The notes beneath the pieces were generated by a model that saw nothing but the letters and a program-made list of their open reading frames with translations, made no database searches and was not told the DNA's origin. Below, piece after piece: positions 28,145 to 36,893 of a stretch of 64,000 bases of DNA. Source of the stretch: Spraguea lophii (taxonomy: Eukaryota; Microsporidia; Spragueidae); assembly GCA_001887945.1 (NCBI GenBank), contig LDOQ01000166.1:1-64000 (forward strand). The letters run 5' to 3'. Made by a program: the position numbers and the translations under genes. The first letter of the stretch is position 1. Each line of letters begins with the position of its first letter.

Positions 28145-29215
28145 TTAATTGACATTATAATTGACCTTCATAAAATATTCATTGTTTTCATTTACGGTAA
28201 TAATTCCTTCATACTCATGTAATATTAAATACAAAGGTAAATATGGATGTAGATCTTTCATCATATTGCTACGCGGTAATAATTTCAGATTTGAATTAGA
28301 GTCAAAATTCAGAGGTTTGGTATTTATACCATTCTTTCTAGTATATTGGCATAATAATAATCTAATTAAATCCAGATTAGTTTCTTCTATAGGAAGACCA
28401 TATCCTATAATATCATCTGTGTTTATTTGATAATGATTGAATTTAATTTCACTATTATCTGTATCTACTTTAGAATATAGGAATCCGTCGTCAAATGAAA
28501 TCATCCAAAAGAATTGTAATTTATTTGCGACGAATAATATATAATCATTATCTCCAAATATTTTATCAATTAATGTATATATTGGATTTTCTCTGTTTAT
28601 GTAACCCGCGAATTTTTCATTAAATTCAGTTTCTATATTTATACAAAGATTTTCTGGTGTTTTGAAAAAATTAAAATACAATTTTCTAAATCCATATTCG
28701 AATTTTTTATTATTTTCGAAACATTCTTTAACTTTTGATGTATAATCTTCTGCAGTATTTGCAGTCTTTATATCATTGACGGCATTTATAAAAGATGATT
28801 TTTCATCTCGTTTTAGTCTTTCATCCGAGAATGTAGGTAATGTGCAATCAACACTACTCTCATCAACAAATCCTTCTTGTAAATACTCCTTTCTAACTTT
28901 TGGTTCAACAAATGGTTTTATATTTTTATATAATAAAAAATCAGGCCTTTCCGCTTTTTTATTCAGAACAAATATTTCGTTCTTATAATAAAAAAAGACT
29001 AATACAGAAGCACCACACAATAAACAACATCTTAAAATTGCATTGTATGTAAAAAATATTATGAAAATAAGAATAAAATAGAAATAAATATAATATTTTG
29101 AAAAAAAATATTGAAGAACTAAGAGTATTAGTATTGCCATAAGCTTTATAGCTCCAAACAACAATCCTGTATGTCTTTCGACTCGTTCTTTGATGATGTA
29201 TCCGGTTTTAACCAT
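28145..29215 (-). CDS. Unknown protein with two N-terminal membrane helices
   Basis: The 356-residue product starts MVKTGYIIKERVERHTGLLF and has two hydrophobic stretches (about 22-57 and 62-77). A soluble, acidic, mixed alpha/beta region of about 275 residues follows. No signal peptide cleavage is obvious, so an N-terminally anchored membrane protein with a large soluble domain is likely. I do not recognise the family. The start is preceded by GGGTATGGGTTA in reverse sense (TAACCCATACCC on plus), close to the usual motif position. Confidence 0.65.
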   Translation of the reverse strand: MVKTGYIIKERVERHTGLLFGAIKLMAILILLVLQYFFSKYYIYFYFILIFIIFFTYNAILRCCLLCGASVLVFFYYKNEIFVLNKKAERPDFLLYKNIKPFVEPKVRKEYLQEGFVDESSVDCTLPTFSDERLKRDEKSSFINAVNDIKTANTAEDYTSKVKECFENNKKFEYGFRKLYFNFFKTPENLCINIETEFNEKFAGYINRENPIYTLIDKIFGDNDYILFVANKLQFFWMISFDDGFLYSKVDTDNSEIKFNHYQINTDDIIGYGLPIEETNLDLIRLLLCQYTRKNGINTKPLNFDSNSNLKLLPRSNMMKDLHPYLPLYLILHEYEGIITVNENNEYFMKVNYNVN

Positions 29216-30167
29216 TAACCCATACCCAAAAAAAATAAATAAATATTCGTTAGATCATTGATTCTTTTTGACATATTTATTTCTTTATACCAAAAATTCA
29301 AACTAAAGTATGAATTGCTATTTTATCGCTACTGGTTTAATACAAAACATTTTTTAACTAAATAATATATTTCACAAAAAAACGAATAAAAAATCTACTT
29401 TTATTTTTTATGATAATCAAAAAATAAATTGTGAAATATAAAAGCAAAAAAAATGTTTAAATGTTATCTTTCTCGTTGTTAAAGCAATAAATTGTATAAA
29501 AAATTAAATGCATATTATTTAAACAATAATAATAATCTCTTTTGAAAAACAAAAACTCTTTATTAAATATTGTTTTTTATAGTTATATAAAAATTGATAA
29601 AATACGACAAGAAAAATATTTTTTGATAATTTATTGGAAACAATAAAATAATTAATATTATTTTGTTTTATAAGTTATGAACTTTAAAAATATAGATATT
29701 GTAAATAATATAAATTTTTACATACAAAATAAATAATACTGAAAATTTCTTATAAATCTTAAAAAGGAAATTAGAGATCTTTCAAATATATTATTTAAAC
29801 AAATATTCTGAAATAACAAGAAAAAAATATAAGAGAAACATAGAACTAATTTTCAAAAACAATATTTAATAAAGGGTTTTTGTTACATTATAATCCTTGT
29901 TATTCACTATATGATCACCGGTGAACAGCACATGTGTTTCACGTAATATTATTTTTAAATATTTAAAAAAACAAGATTTGATCAATAAAAAATCGAGTTT
30001 AATAAATTATTTTAAAATTCATATTTTAACTTAAAGAAATTACACATTTACAATTTAAATAACTTCATAAGCTACTCATAACAAATATATATCAGTATCG
30101 TCACATATAATCAAACACAATTGATTATTGTATCCAAGAATAGATAATAAATTTAAATTCGTTAAAA
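29216..30167. other. Intergenic, nothing recognised
   Basis: AT-rich, gene-free stretch. A short palindromic CACCGGTG at about 29918 stands out only by its GC content. Confidence 0.5.
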
Positions 30168-30385
30168 AATGAAATTTTTTATTTGTAGAATTATTCTGAT
30201 TTCCGAGATTACCATGGGTTTTCAAGCCTGTTTTTGTATTCTTTTATTTGTATTTACAGGGCGATAAAACATATGAGTCAAATTCATATATTTTATGTTC
30301 TAGAGTATTATAGTTTCATGTATGGTTTATACCCACTAAACACTCATTTCTAAAGAATTGTCAACATCAACATAGGGATGAATAT
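30168..30385 (-). mobile_element. SINE copy G, 5'-truncated and decayed
   Basis: This is the 3' part of the SINE on the minus strand. Markers are the tail AATGAAATTTTTTATTTGTAG on plus, TTACCATGGGTTTTCAAGCC, the AAACATATGAGTC region, ATTTTATGTTCTAGAGTATTA, and TTTCTAAAGAATTGTCAAC. Substitutions are frequent and the tRNA head is not visible. Confidence 0.68.
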
Positions 30386-30879
30386 GATAATAATAGACAG
30401 ATATTCTATTTACCAATCAAAAAAAAATCTATTCTAACAGTTAGCTGGTTACAAAAACGTAATGCTATACTATAACCCTTGTGTTTGTATATATGAAAAT
30501 ATAATTTATGTATTCACAATGCTTATTAAAACCCAACGAATATTTAACTGTGGTTTTTAAGTACAATGTAAAAAACCCTTGGAATTTTATTAAAAATTCA
30601 TATTTGGTATCATACAACATATTCAAATATATAATGTTCTAATATAAACATTAAAATGAGTAAGATTATTTGTAACAAAATCGGTTTAATATGAATAAAT
30701 ATGTATTTTAAAAAACTAAACATCTTGAATTAAAGCGAATAATTACTACCAATGCAATTTAACCATAATTAAACAATTTGTATTTAAAACTTTTTATGTA
30801 AAATATTATTTGCTTTTGAAAAACTATTTATAAAATAAATTTTACATCCTAAAAAAATAAGATGAAAAACAAAAAAAGA
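30386..30879. other. Intergenic, nothing recognised
   Basis: AT-rich spacer upstream (on plus) of the tRNA-Ile 3' end. No frame of note. Confidence 0.45.
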
Positions 30880-30996
30880 TGCTCCCTGTGGGATTCGAAC
30901 CCACGACCTCGGCGTATCTTAGCGATTGAAGCTATTTTTAGTTAGCTGGTTCTCAGCTTATAAGCACTGCGCTCTAACCGACTGAGCTAAGGGAGC
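30880..30996 (-). tRNA. tRNA-Ile (anticodon UAU) with a 43-nt intron
   Basis: Exon 1 is 30959-30996, the intron 30916-30958 and exon 2 30880-30915. Acceptor stem GCTCCCT/AGGGAGC with discriminator A, D arm GCTC/GAGC, and T arm GTGGG-TTCGAAT-CCCAC are all good. The anticodon loop CTTATA gives TAT, and the intron follows position 37 as in canonical introns. The anticodon stem CAGTG/CGCCG contains one A-C mismatch. Inside the intron AGCTG/CAGCT or AGCTA/TAGCT can pair. tRNA-Ile(UAU) is one of the few tRNAs known to have introns in microsporidia. Confidence 0.93.
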
Positions 30997-31065
30997 TTGT
31001 AAAGTTGTGAAAGTATAATATATAAAAAACAAATATAAGATATATAATCATAATATATTCTATCC

Positions 31066-33021
31066 ATGATTGTAAGCTTGACTAAAAAAATAAAATCTAA
31101 ATATCAAGTATACAAAGAAAAATATCCAAATATAAATATTTTATTAGAAAAATTAGAATTAATAAACTGTAATTCAAATTCAAATATGACATCTAATAAC
31201 AAAAATATTATTGAAGAATCCACATCTAATTTTGACAATATACAAGCAAATAATATATATTCTATACCAGCAAAAAACAAAACACGTACGCATACTAATG
31301 AAATGATATTATACTGTCTCAATTATTTAAATCTTCTTCAAACAAACTTTACTTATAAAAAAGAAATTTTACAAGATAACGAAAATAGGGATACAAATAA
31401 AATAACAGAAAAAGAATATCTTCTAAATTTTTTAATTTTTAAAAATCTATCTCTTATGGACCAATCCTCACTTACAAAAGACCATATTCCAATTTTCTGT
31501 AAAATTTTCAATAGCACGAATACTTCTTCTTTGATAGACAAATATATCCAAAAAATAGAAAATGCACCTTTAGATAATATAACATACACTATATTAGTTT
31601 TAGCATATTTTTATTATAAAAGGAATAATATTGTAAATAACTTGGAAACTAAGATAGTTAAAAGATTAGATCTTTTCAAACCCTTTCCTGCCGATTTCGA
31701 CTTTTTTATAACAAACAACCAATCTATAGACACCATAGTTATAAAATTATACAAATATAAAAATCTTAAAGATGAATCAAGCTTTCTGAATACATTTTAT
31801 GATAAATACATTTCAAAATTCTGTTTCAAGAAATCCAATAATCATAAAGTAAAAGATAAAATAAAAGATATCTTAGAACATTTCCATAAAAGATTTACAC
31901 TAGCCTTAAAACTTACAGATAGAAATACGATAGAAGATTTTTTAACAAATATTTTTCTAAAAAATTCTGAATGTATTATAGATATGAAACAAAAGATAAA
32001 AATAATATATTCTTTTTATATGGACCTTTATAAAATAAATATTATATATAATTTATCAGATATATTATTAAATATATTAGGATATGATAAATATCTTTAT
32101 AAATTAATAATAGAAGAAACAATATCCTCAAATAATGTTAAAGAAGAAATAAAAGGTACATTACCTTCAAATGAAATTGCTAATATTGATAATATATCTA
32201 ATGATATTACTGCTAAAATTGAAACAGTATTACCTCCAAATAAAATTACTAATAATAGAAATATAGTCAAACCTACAGTTAAGATTGAAAATACATTACC
32301 ATCAAACAAACCTACAGTTAAGAGTGAAGATACATTACCATCAAATGAAATTACCAACAATACAAATGCAGGCAATGATACTATAGAAGAAATAAAAAAT
32401 ATATTAGAAGAGATAGATTCTGTCCCAGAAACAGAAAATAATATAAAAACAGAAGATTTTAAAAAACAATATTTCATTTTAAAAAAGACACCAACAATAA
32501 CAAAATATAAAAATCTATTAAATTATGGATGTAATATGCAATATCTAATATTAGATGAACTATGTTCATTTATAAAATACATAGATATTATAGAAACAAA
32601 AAACCTTTATAAAATATTAAAAGAATTATTAGAACTATCTGAAAATATCAAAATAGATGTATTTGTACAAAGAATTTATAAAATAGTAGATGTAATACAT
32701 AAAATATTCTATAAATTTTATAAAGAAATAAGTAAATATAAAATAAAAAAGAAAAAAACAGTTAAAGAAGAAATAGATATAAAAGAAAATGAATTAATAA
32801 TATATACAGAATATAATAATGATATAGTAGATAAACTATCATCTTTTGTACTTAAAGCATTTAAATTTGAAATACAAGTAGAAAATAGAAGAAAAAAGAA
32901 AGTAAAAGATAATAGAAAAATAGAAATGATGGTTAACTGTATAAGAAAATTTCAAATTTATTTGATAGAAAGAAATTGTAATATAAAAATCTTAAAAAGA
33001 AGGCTTATTGTTATTGAATAG
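31066..33021 (+). CDS. Unknown 651-aa helical protein with imperfect internal repeats
   Basis: The N-terminal region (about 80-360) is predicted to be all-helical, with a solenoid-like look. Between about 370 and 440 there is an Asn/Thr-rich linker with three or four copies of a unit like T-L-P-S-N-x-I-x-N (TLPSNEIANI, VLPPNKITNN, TLPSNEITNN). The C-terminal 190 residues are again helical and Lys-rich. No signal peptide or membrane segment is seen. I do not recognise the family. The gene starts 70 bp beyond tRNA-Ile, on the opposite strand. Confidence 0.65.
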   Translation: MIVSLTKKIKSKYQVYKEKYPNINILLEKLELINCNSNSNMTSNNKNIIEESTSNFDNIQANNIYSIPAKNKTRTHTNEMILYCLNYLNLLQTNFTYKKEILQDNENRDTNKITEKEYLLNFLIFKNLSLMDQSSLTKDHIPIFCKIFNSTNTSSLIDKYIQKIENAPLDNITYTILVLAYFYYKRNNIVNNLETKIVKRLDLFKPFPADFDFFITNNQSIDTIVIKLYKYKNLKDESSFLNTFYDKYISKFCFKKSNNHKVKDKIKDILEHFHKRFTLALKLTDRNTIEDFLTNIFLKNSECIIDMKQKIKIIYSFYMDLYKINIIYNLSDILLNILGYDKYLYKLIIEETISSNNVKEEIKGTLPSNEIANIDNISNDITAKIETVLPPNKITNNRNIVKPTVKIENTLPSNKPTVKSEDTLPSNEITNNTNAGNDTIEEIKNILEEIDSVPETENNIKTEDFKKQYFILKKTPTITKYKNLLNYGCNMQYLILDELCSFIKYIDIIETKNLYKILKELLELSENIKIDVFVQRIYKIVDVIHKIFYKFYKEISKYKIKKKKTVKEEIDIKENELIIYTEYNNDIVDKLSSFVLKAFKFEIQVENRRKKKVKDNRKIEMMVNCIRKFQIYLIERNCNIKILKRRLIVIE

Positions 33022-33232
33022 TAATAAAGAGTGATGAAGAGTGATGAAGAATAATAAGAAGTTATAAAATACAATAGGTATTATTTATATAACCAATAGA
33101 TTATTATATATTCTATATTGTCATTTTATTTATATTGTTATTATTAATACAAGAGAATTTGATTTCTATAATATTTCATCTTTTTAAAATTACAGATTCT
33201 ATTATACTAAAATATTTTATTTATATGTTTCT

Positions 33233-34267
33233 TTACAACCATTTATTTTTTTTAAAAAAATTATACAAAACATAAATTCTTTCATCTTTCCCCTTTACCA
33301 TATATCTTACTCGCTTCCTTCCAATTTTATGTAATATAAAATATTTTTTTATTTTCATATAATTTCCATAACTTATATTTAACTGCTTACACAATTTCTT
33401 TTCCTCTTCATCTAAAATACCCATATACAATCTCTCTTTCGCAAATACACCCATTTCTTTTTTATTTTCTGTAAAACTATGCAATCTTCTTATAAGATAT
33501 TCTTCTATACACAACCCACCATAAAAAATATCAAAATCTTTTTTATTCAGATAATATATGAGTGGTTTCATTTTATTTAATATTTCCATTTCCCAATCTT
33601 CCAATTTATTTTCTATCTCTTTTAATTTCTTCACATCATAAAGTTCTCTTTCAATAATCAAATAATTTTTTATATCTCGAAAATTCAAACAATCGATATA
33701 TCCATTTAATAATCCTATATTTATTTTTTGTATTAAATCATGATTATTCATCTTACTACCATCTTCTTCATAAATATTATTATCATCACCCATTCCCATA
33801 TCTTTTAATTCATCTTCCAATCCCATAATATCTTCATATTCAAAATCTTTTCTTTTAATAGAAAATACAGTATTATATCCTTCAGGATCACTTATAGTAG
33901 GAAGATTATCAGATTCATATTTATTATTTTTACGAATATTAAATAGTTCTAAAAAATATCTTTCGACATCCAATAAATCCTTCGTTTTTAAATAATAACT
34001 AATATCTTCCCAATTACCTATTCCATTTAAAACCAAACCTTCATAAAATAAAAAATTCTCTACACAACACCAACCATCTATTTTCATACCACAAAAATCT
34101 ATTACATGATACTCGTGTAATGTATGTTCATCAGCAGATATAAAACATAATATACATAAATCCAAAGTACACCCACAACGTATTCTAACAGTAGAAATAA
34201 TATTTCTATAACAATTATCACAGAATACAATTAGTTCCTTATCATTTTCATTATAAGTCAGTGACAT
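33233..34267 (-). CDS. ADA2: SAGA/ADA complex adaptor Ada2 (ZZ finger + SANT)
   Basis: Ada2 activates the histone acetyltransferase Gcn5 within SAGA/ADA. The 344-residue product has a ZZ zinc finger (C16, C19, C31, C38, C41, H51, H54, with CDNCY and DLCILCF) followed by a SANT domain (about 64-115, with GNWEDISYYL). The middle is acidic. The C-terminus has a SWIRM-like helical unit (KKLCKQLNISYGNYMKIKKYFI). It is shorter than yeast Ada2 (434 aa). ACCCCCT precedes the ATG. Confidence 0.88.
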   Translation of the reverse strand: MSLTYNENDKELIVFCDNCYRNIISTVRIRCGCTLDLCILCFISADEHTLHEYHVIDFCGMKIDGWCCVENFLFYEGLVLNGIGNWEDISYYLKTKDLLDVERYFLELFNIRKNNKYESDNLPTISDPEGYNTVFSIKRKDFEYEDIMGLEDELKDMGMGDDNNIYEEDGSKMNNHDLIQKINIGLLNGYIDCLNFRDIKNYLIIERELYDVKKLKEIENKLEDWEMEILNKMKPLIYYLNKKDFDIFYGGLCIEEYLIRRLHSFTENKKEMGVFAKERLYMGILDEEEKKLCKQLNISYGNYMKIKKYFILHKIGRKRVRYMVKGKDERIYVLYNFFKKNKWL

Positions 34268-34328
34268 AGGGGGTATAAATAACTATTGTATTCTATATTT
34301 ATTACTGTTATAAGAAATAATATAATGA

Positions 34329-34580
34329 TATAGGTGATATAGGTGATAGAGGTGATAAGAAATGATATGCGATAGAGGTGATAAGGTGATAAGGTAATAA
34401 GGTAATAAGAAATTATAAGAAATAATATATTATAGTAATAAGGTAATAATAATGATATAAGAAATAAGAGAGTAATAATATATATTCGTTAATATTAAAT
34501 ATTAAATATATTTTTTATTATTACCTTATTATATTATTAACATATTACTATAATATATTTTTATTATCACCTATATCACT
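34329..34580. repeat. Long imperfect inverted repeat with GGTGATA-type microsatellite
   Basis: GTGATATAGGTGATA (34333-34347) is repeated inverted as TATCACCTATATCAC (34566-34580). Closer to the centre, GGTAATAATAA (34442-34452) pairs with TTATTATTACC (34515-34525). A TATATTATAGTAAT-type arm (34421-34439) pairs with ATTACTATAATATA (34544-34557). The left arm also carries a run of GGTGATA and GGTAATAA units. This lies between the divergent ADA2 and 34646 genes, so it could extrude as a cruciform or sit in both promoters. Confidence 0.6.
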
Positions 34581-34645
34581 TTTTAATTATAAAATATTAT
34601 TTCTTATTTATTTATTTTATTTTAAAATAAAATTCTTTTTTATCC

Positions 34646-35095
34646 ATGAATTTACTTTCTAAAATATTTTTAGATGATTATAAAGAAGAAGAAGATAAAA
34701 TAATTATTTCTACACCTAAAGGAATATTATCATTTATAGATGATAAAATATACTTAGGATCTAATATTTTACAATATAATTTAAATTATACAAACGATAA
34801 TAGCAATATAGATAATACTCATAACGTAGATAATATTAATAACAACAAAGATGATATTAACAATATTAATAGTAACACTGATAATAACATAGATAATAGG
34901 TATGTATCTATTTTTAAATTTATTTATAAATTCTTAGAAGAGAATGATAGAATAGAAATAAATATAGAACAGAAAGAAGAAAAGAGAGTAAGTTTAGAAG
35001 AATTTAATGCATGGAGAAAAAATAGAATAAAAGAAAAAAAGAATATTGGTATAACAGGAAAAGAATATTTTTTAAATAAAAAAGAAATAATTTAG
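34646..35095 (+). CDS. Small protein with DFRP-like C-terminal motif
   Basis: The 149-residue product has a short folded-looking N-terminus and an Asn/Asp-repeat insert (about 50-85). The C-terminus reads RVSLEEFNAWRKNRIKEKKN and then ITGKEYF. The pattern [VT]-[ST]-x-E-x-F-x-x-W-[KR]...[IL]-[ST]-G-[KR]-x-x-F occurs at the end of DRG-family regulatory proteins (Tma46/ZC3H15 and Gir2/RWDD1). A reduced partner of a DRG GTPase is therefore possible. No zinc fingers or RWD domain are visible. This function is a tentative inference. Confidence 0.5.
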   Translation: MNLLSKIFLDDYKEEEDKIIISTPKGILSFIDDKIYLGSNILQYNLNYTNDNSNIDNTHNVDNINNNKDDINNINSNTDNNIDNRYVSIFKFIYKFLEENDRIEINIEQKEEKRVSLEEFNAWRKNRIKEKKNIGITGKEYFLNKKEII

Positions 35096-35179
35096 ATAGT
35101 AAATATTATAATATGATAATAAATTATAATATGATGATAATAGTTATATGTGTAATAATAAAATATAATGGTTATATAT

Positions 35180-35240
35180 GTAATAGTAAACGCTATAAAC
35201 AATAATGATACAACCATCACTCATTACCATTTACTATTAC
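35180..35240. repeat. Stem-loop between convergent genes
   Basis: GTAATAGTAAA (35180-35190) and TTTACTATTAC (35230-35240) form a perfect 11-bp stem with a 39-base loop. It sits midway between the 3' ends of the 34646 gene and of RPS0, where it could affect 3'-end formation on both strands. Confidence 0.45.
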
Positions 35241-35294
35241 GCATTGTTTTTATAATTAAAAAATATTTTATAAGAAATAATTATGAATAAATAT

Positions 35295-35996
35295 TTATTC
35301 ATCACTTTCATCCTTAAGCACCATATCTGCTTCTTCTTCTATTTTCTGTTCTTGGTATAATTGTTCTAATTCATCTGAATCTCTGTAGGTGTAAAGTTCA
35401 ATATGGTCTCTTAGTTTATCTTCTACCTTATCTATATTTCCTTTCATATAGTTAACGAGTTTGGATAAGATGCAGAATCCTGCTCCTATTGCTGATTGGG
35501 ATCTGTTGTTCATTGGTATTACCATATCAACAAATTCTATATCATTATCAGTATTACAGAAGGCTATGCAAGGTGCATTGACGTATGATGCTTCTTTTAC
35601 TACCTGTTTATCTGCAAAACAATCACTGACCAAGACTAATCTTGGTTCTCTTACTCCTTTGATTTCATAATTGGAAAATGATCCTGGTATGAATCTTCCT
35701 GTTACTGCTGTTGCACCAATGCTTTCTGCAAATTTAATAACGGCTTTTCTTCCAAAATCTTTGGAACTAACTACGACTATATCTTTTGGATTGGGAATGG
35801 AACATATCATTCTTGCTGCTAAATTTAGCTTTTCCCACATTTTTTTAATATCGATGATATTAACCTTATCTTCTTCTCTTTTTCCAAAGATATATTCTTT
35901 TAAACTGGTAGATGATGTTACACCACCGAGGTGACAACAACATTGTACCATTGCTTTAGCTACTTTATCTGAAAGTGGAACTACTCTTACTGCCAT
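35295..35996 (-). CDS. RPS0: Small-subunit ribosomal protein uS2 (RPS0/SA)
   Basis: uS2 sits on the 40S head-body junction. The 233-residue sequence has the family core CCCHLGGVTSSTSLKEYIFG. It continues with DIKKMWEKLNLAARMICSI, VVVSSKDFGRKAVIKFAE and TGRFIPGSF, and then REPRLVLVSDCFADKQVVKEASYVNAPCIAFCNTDN (given here in outline). The acidic C-terminus is typical. No intron is evident at the 5' end, although microsporidian ribosomal genes sometimes have one. TTACCCT directly precedes ATG. Its base composition is less extreme than that of its neighbours, as expected for a highly expressed gene. Confidence 0.96.
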   Translation of the reverse strand: MAVRVVPLSDKVAKAMVQCCCHLGGVTSSTSLKEYIFGKREEDKVNIIDIKKMWEKLNLAARMICSIPNPKDIVVVSSKDFGRKAVIKFAESIGATAVTGRFIPGSFSNYEIKGVREPRLVLVSDCFADKQVVKEASYVNAPCIAFCNTDNDIEFVDMVIPMNNRSQSAIGAGFCILSKLVNYMKGNIDKVEDKLRDHIELYTYRDSDELEQLYQEQKIEEEADMVLKDESDE

Positions 35997-36893
35997 AGGG
36001 TAAAAAAATATTTTTTAAAAAATAAAAAAATTTATAGAAAAGAATAAAAGATATTTATTTGGAATAAAAGATTTATAGGATAGTAGATACAATTAAAAGA
36101 TAATGGATGATATATATGTTAATTTACAGATGATGTAAAATTTAGATAAGGAAGATAAATAATCATACGTAAGTTTTAAATATATTCTAATGGGTTTTAA
36201 TTGTAAATGTTATAGAATGTTTTTCTTTATGTAATATATTTAAATAATATTTTATCTTAGGGACTAAAGATCGTAGGCTGTTAGGAAATTTCTATGAATA
36301 AAAAAATAATATTTTATTTATATTCTTCATTATTTTCTTCTCGGTTCAAGATTATTTTTTCTTTTAAAATCATAGAATTTCATTTTGTTCTAATTTATTT
36401 AAATAAAGAGATATTATTATTATCACGTATAAACTACTATTATTATTATATTTATAAACTATATTACTTAACCATTGTTATATTTATAAACTTGTTTATT
36501 TAACTTATAATTCTATTGAGTTTAAGAAAATAAAATATTTCAATGCGAGAATAATTTTACATTTAAAAAATTAACATATCAATGTTTAAATAAATTTATA
36601 ATTTTACATTTAAAAAATTTCTGCGTCCTAGATGATAATTGATAAAAAATTTATATTGAAATATTTTCTTTGACCCATATTTTTAATACTTTTTACATTT
36701 ATATATTTTATTTTTTTTAATCCCCACCTCTCCATTAATGGTTAATGTTTAATTTCATTATACTCGTTCCCGGAGAGAATAACAAAATTAAGGTTAGGGT
36801 GAACTGACTGGATTATGCATTTAGTTCAAAAACTTTAATAACATTTTTATTTTAAATAAATTTTTTACTATCTACTTTTTATTTAAAATGTAT
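35997..36893. other. Intergenic with SINE and other repeat traces
   Basis: A short SINE 3'-end remnant is seen at about 36258-36308. On the minus strand, about 36320-36390, a stretch is related to 14268-14340 (shared TGATTTTAAAAGAA). The rest is AT-rich. Confidence 0.4.
36258..36308 (+). mobile_element. SINE copy N, 3'-end remnant only
   Basis: GGGACTAAAGATCGTAGGCTGTTAGGAAATTTCTATGAATAAAA (in outline) matches the last blocks of the family: GGAACYGAAGATC, then TAGGC, then GGAARYTT, then ATAAATAAAA. Two short internal deletions relative to the full copies are needed. It is old and small, hence modest confidence. Confidence 0.45.

Noticed and set aside
35295..35996. A short 5' intron in the uS2 gene, as in some microsporidian ribosomal genes
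   Set aside because: The protein aligns from its first residues without a gap and CCCT directly precedes the ATG.
36294..36503. 69-codon frame on plus
   Set aside because: Low-complexity Tyr/Ile/Phe product starting in a SINE 3' remnant; no coding signs.
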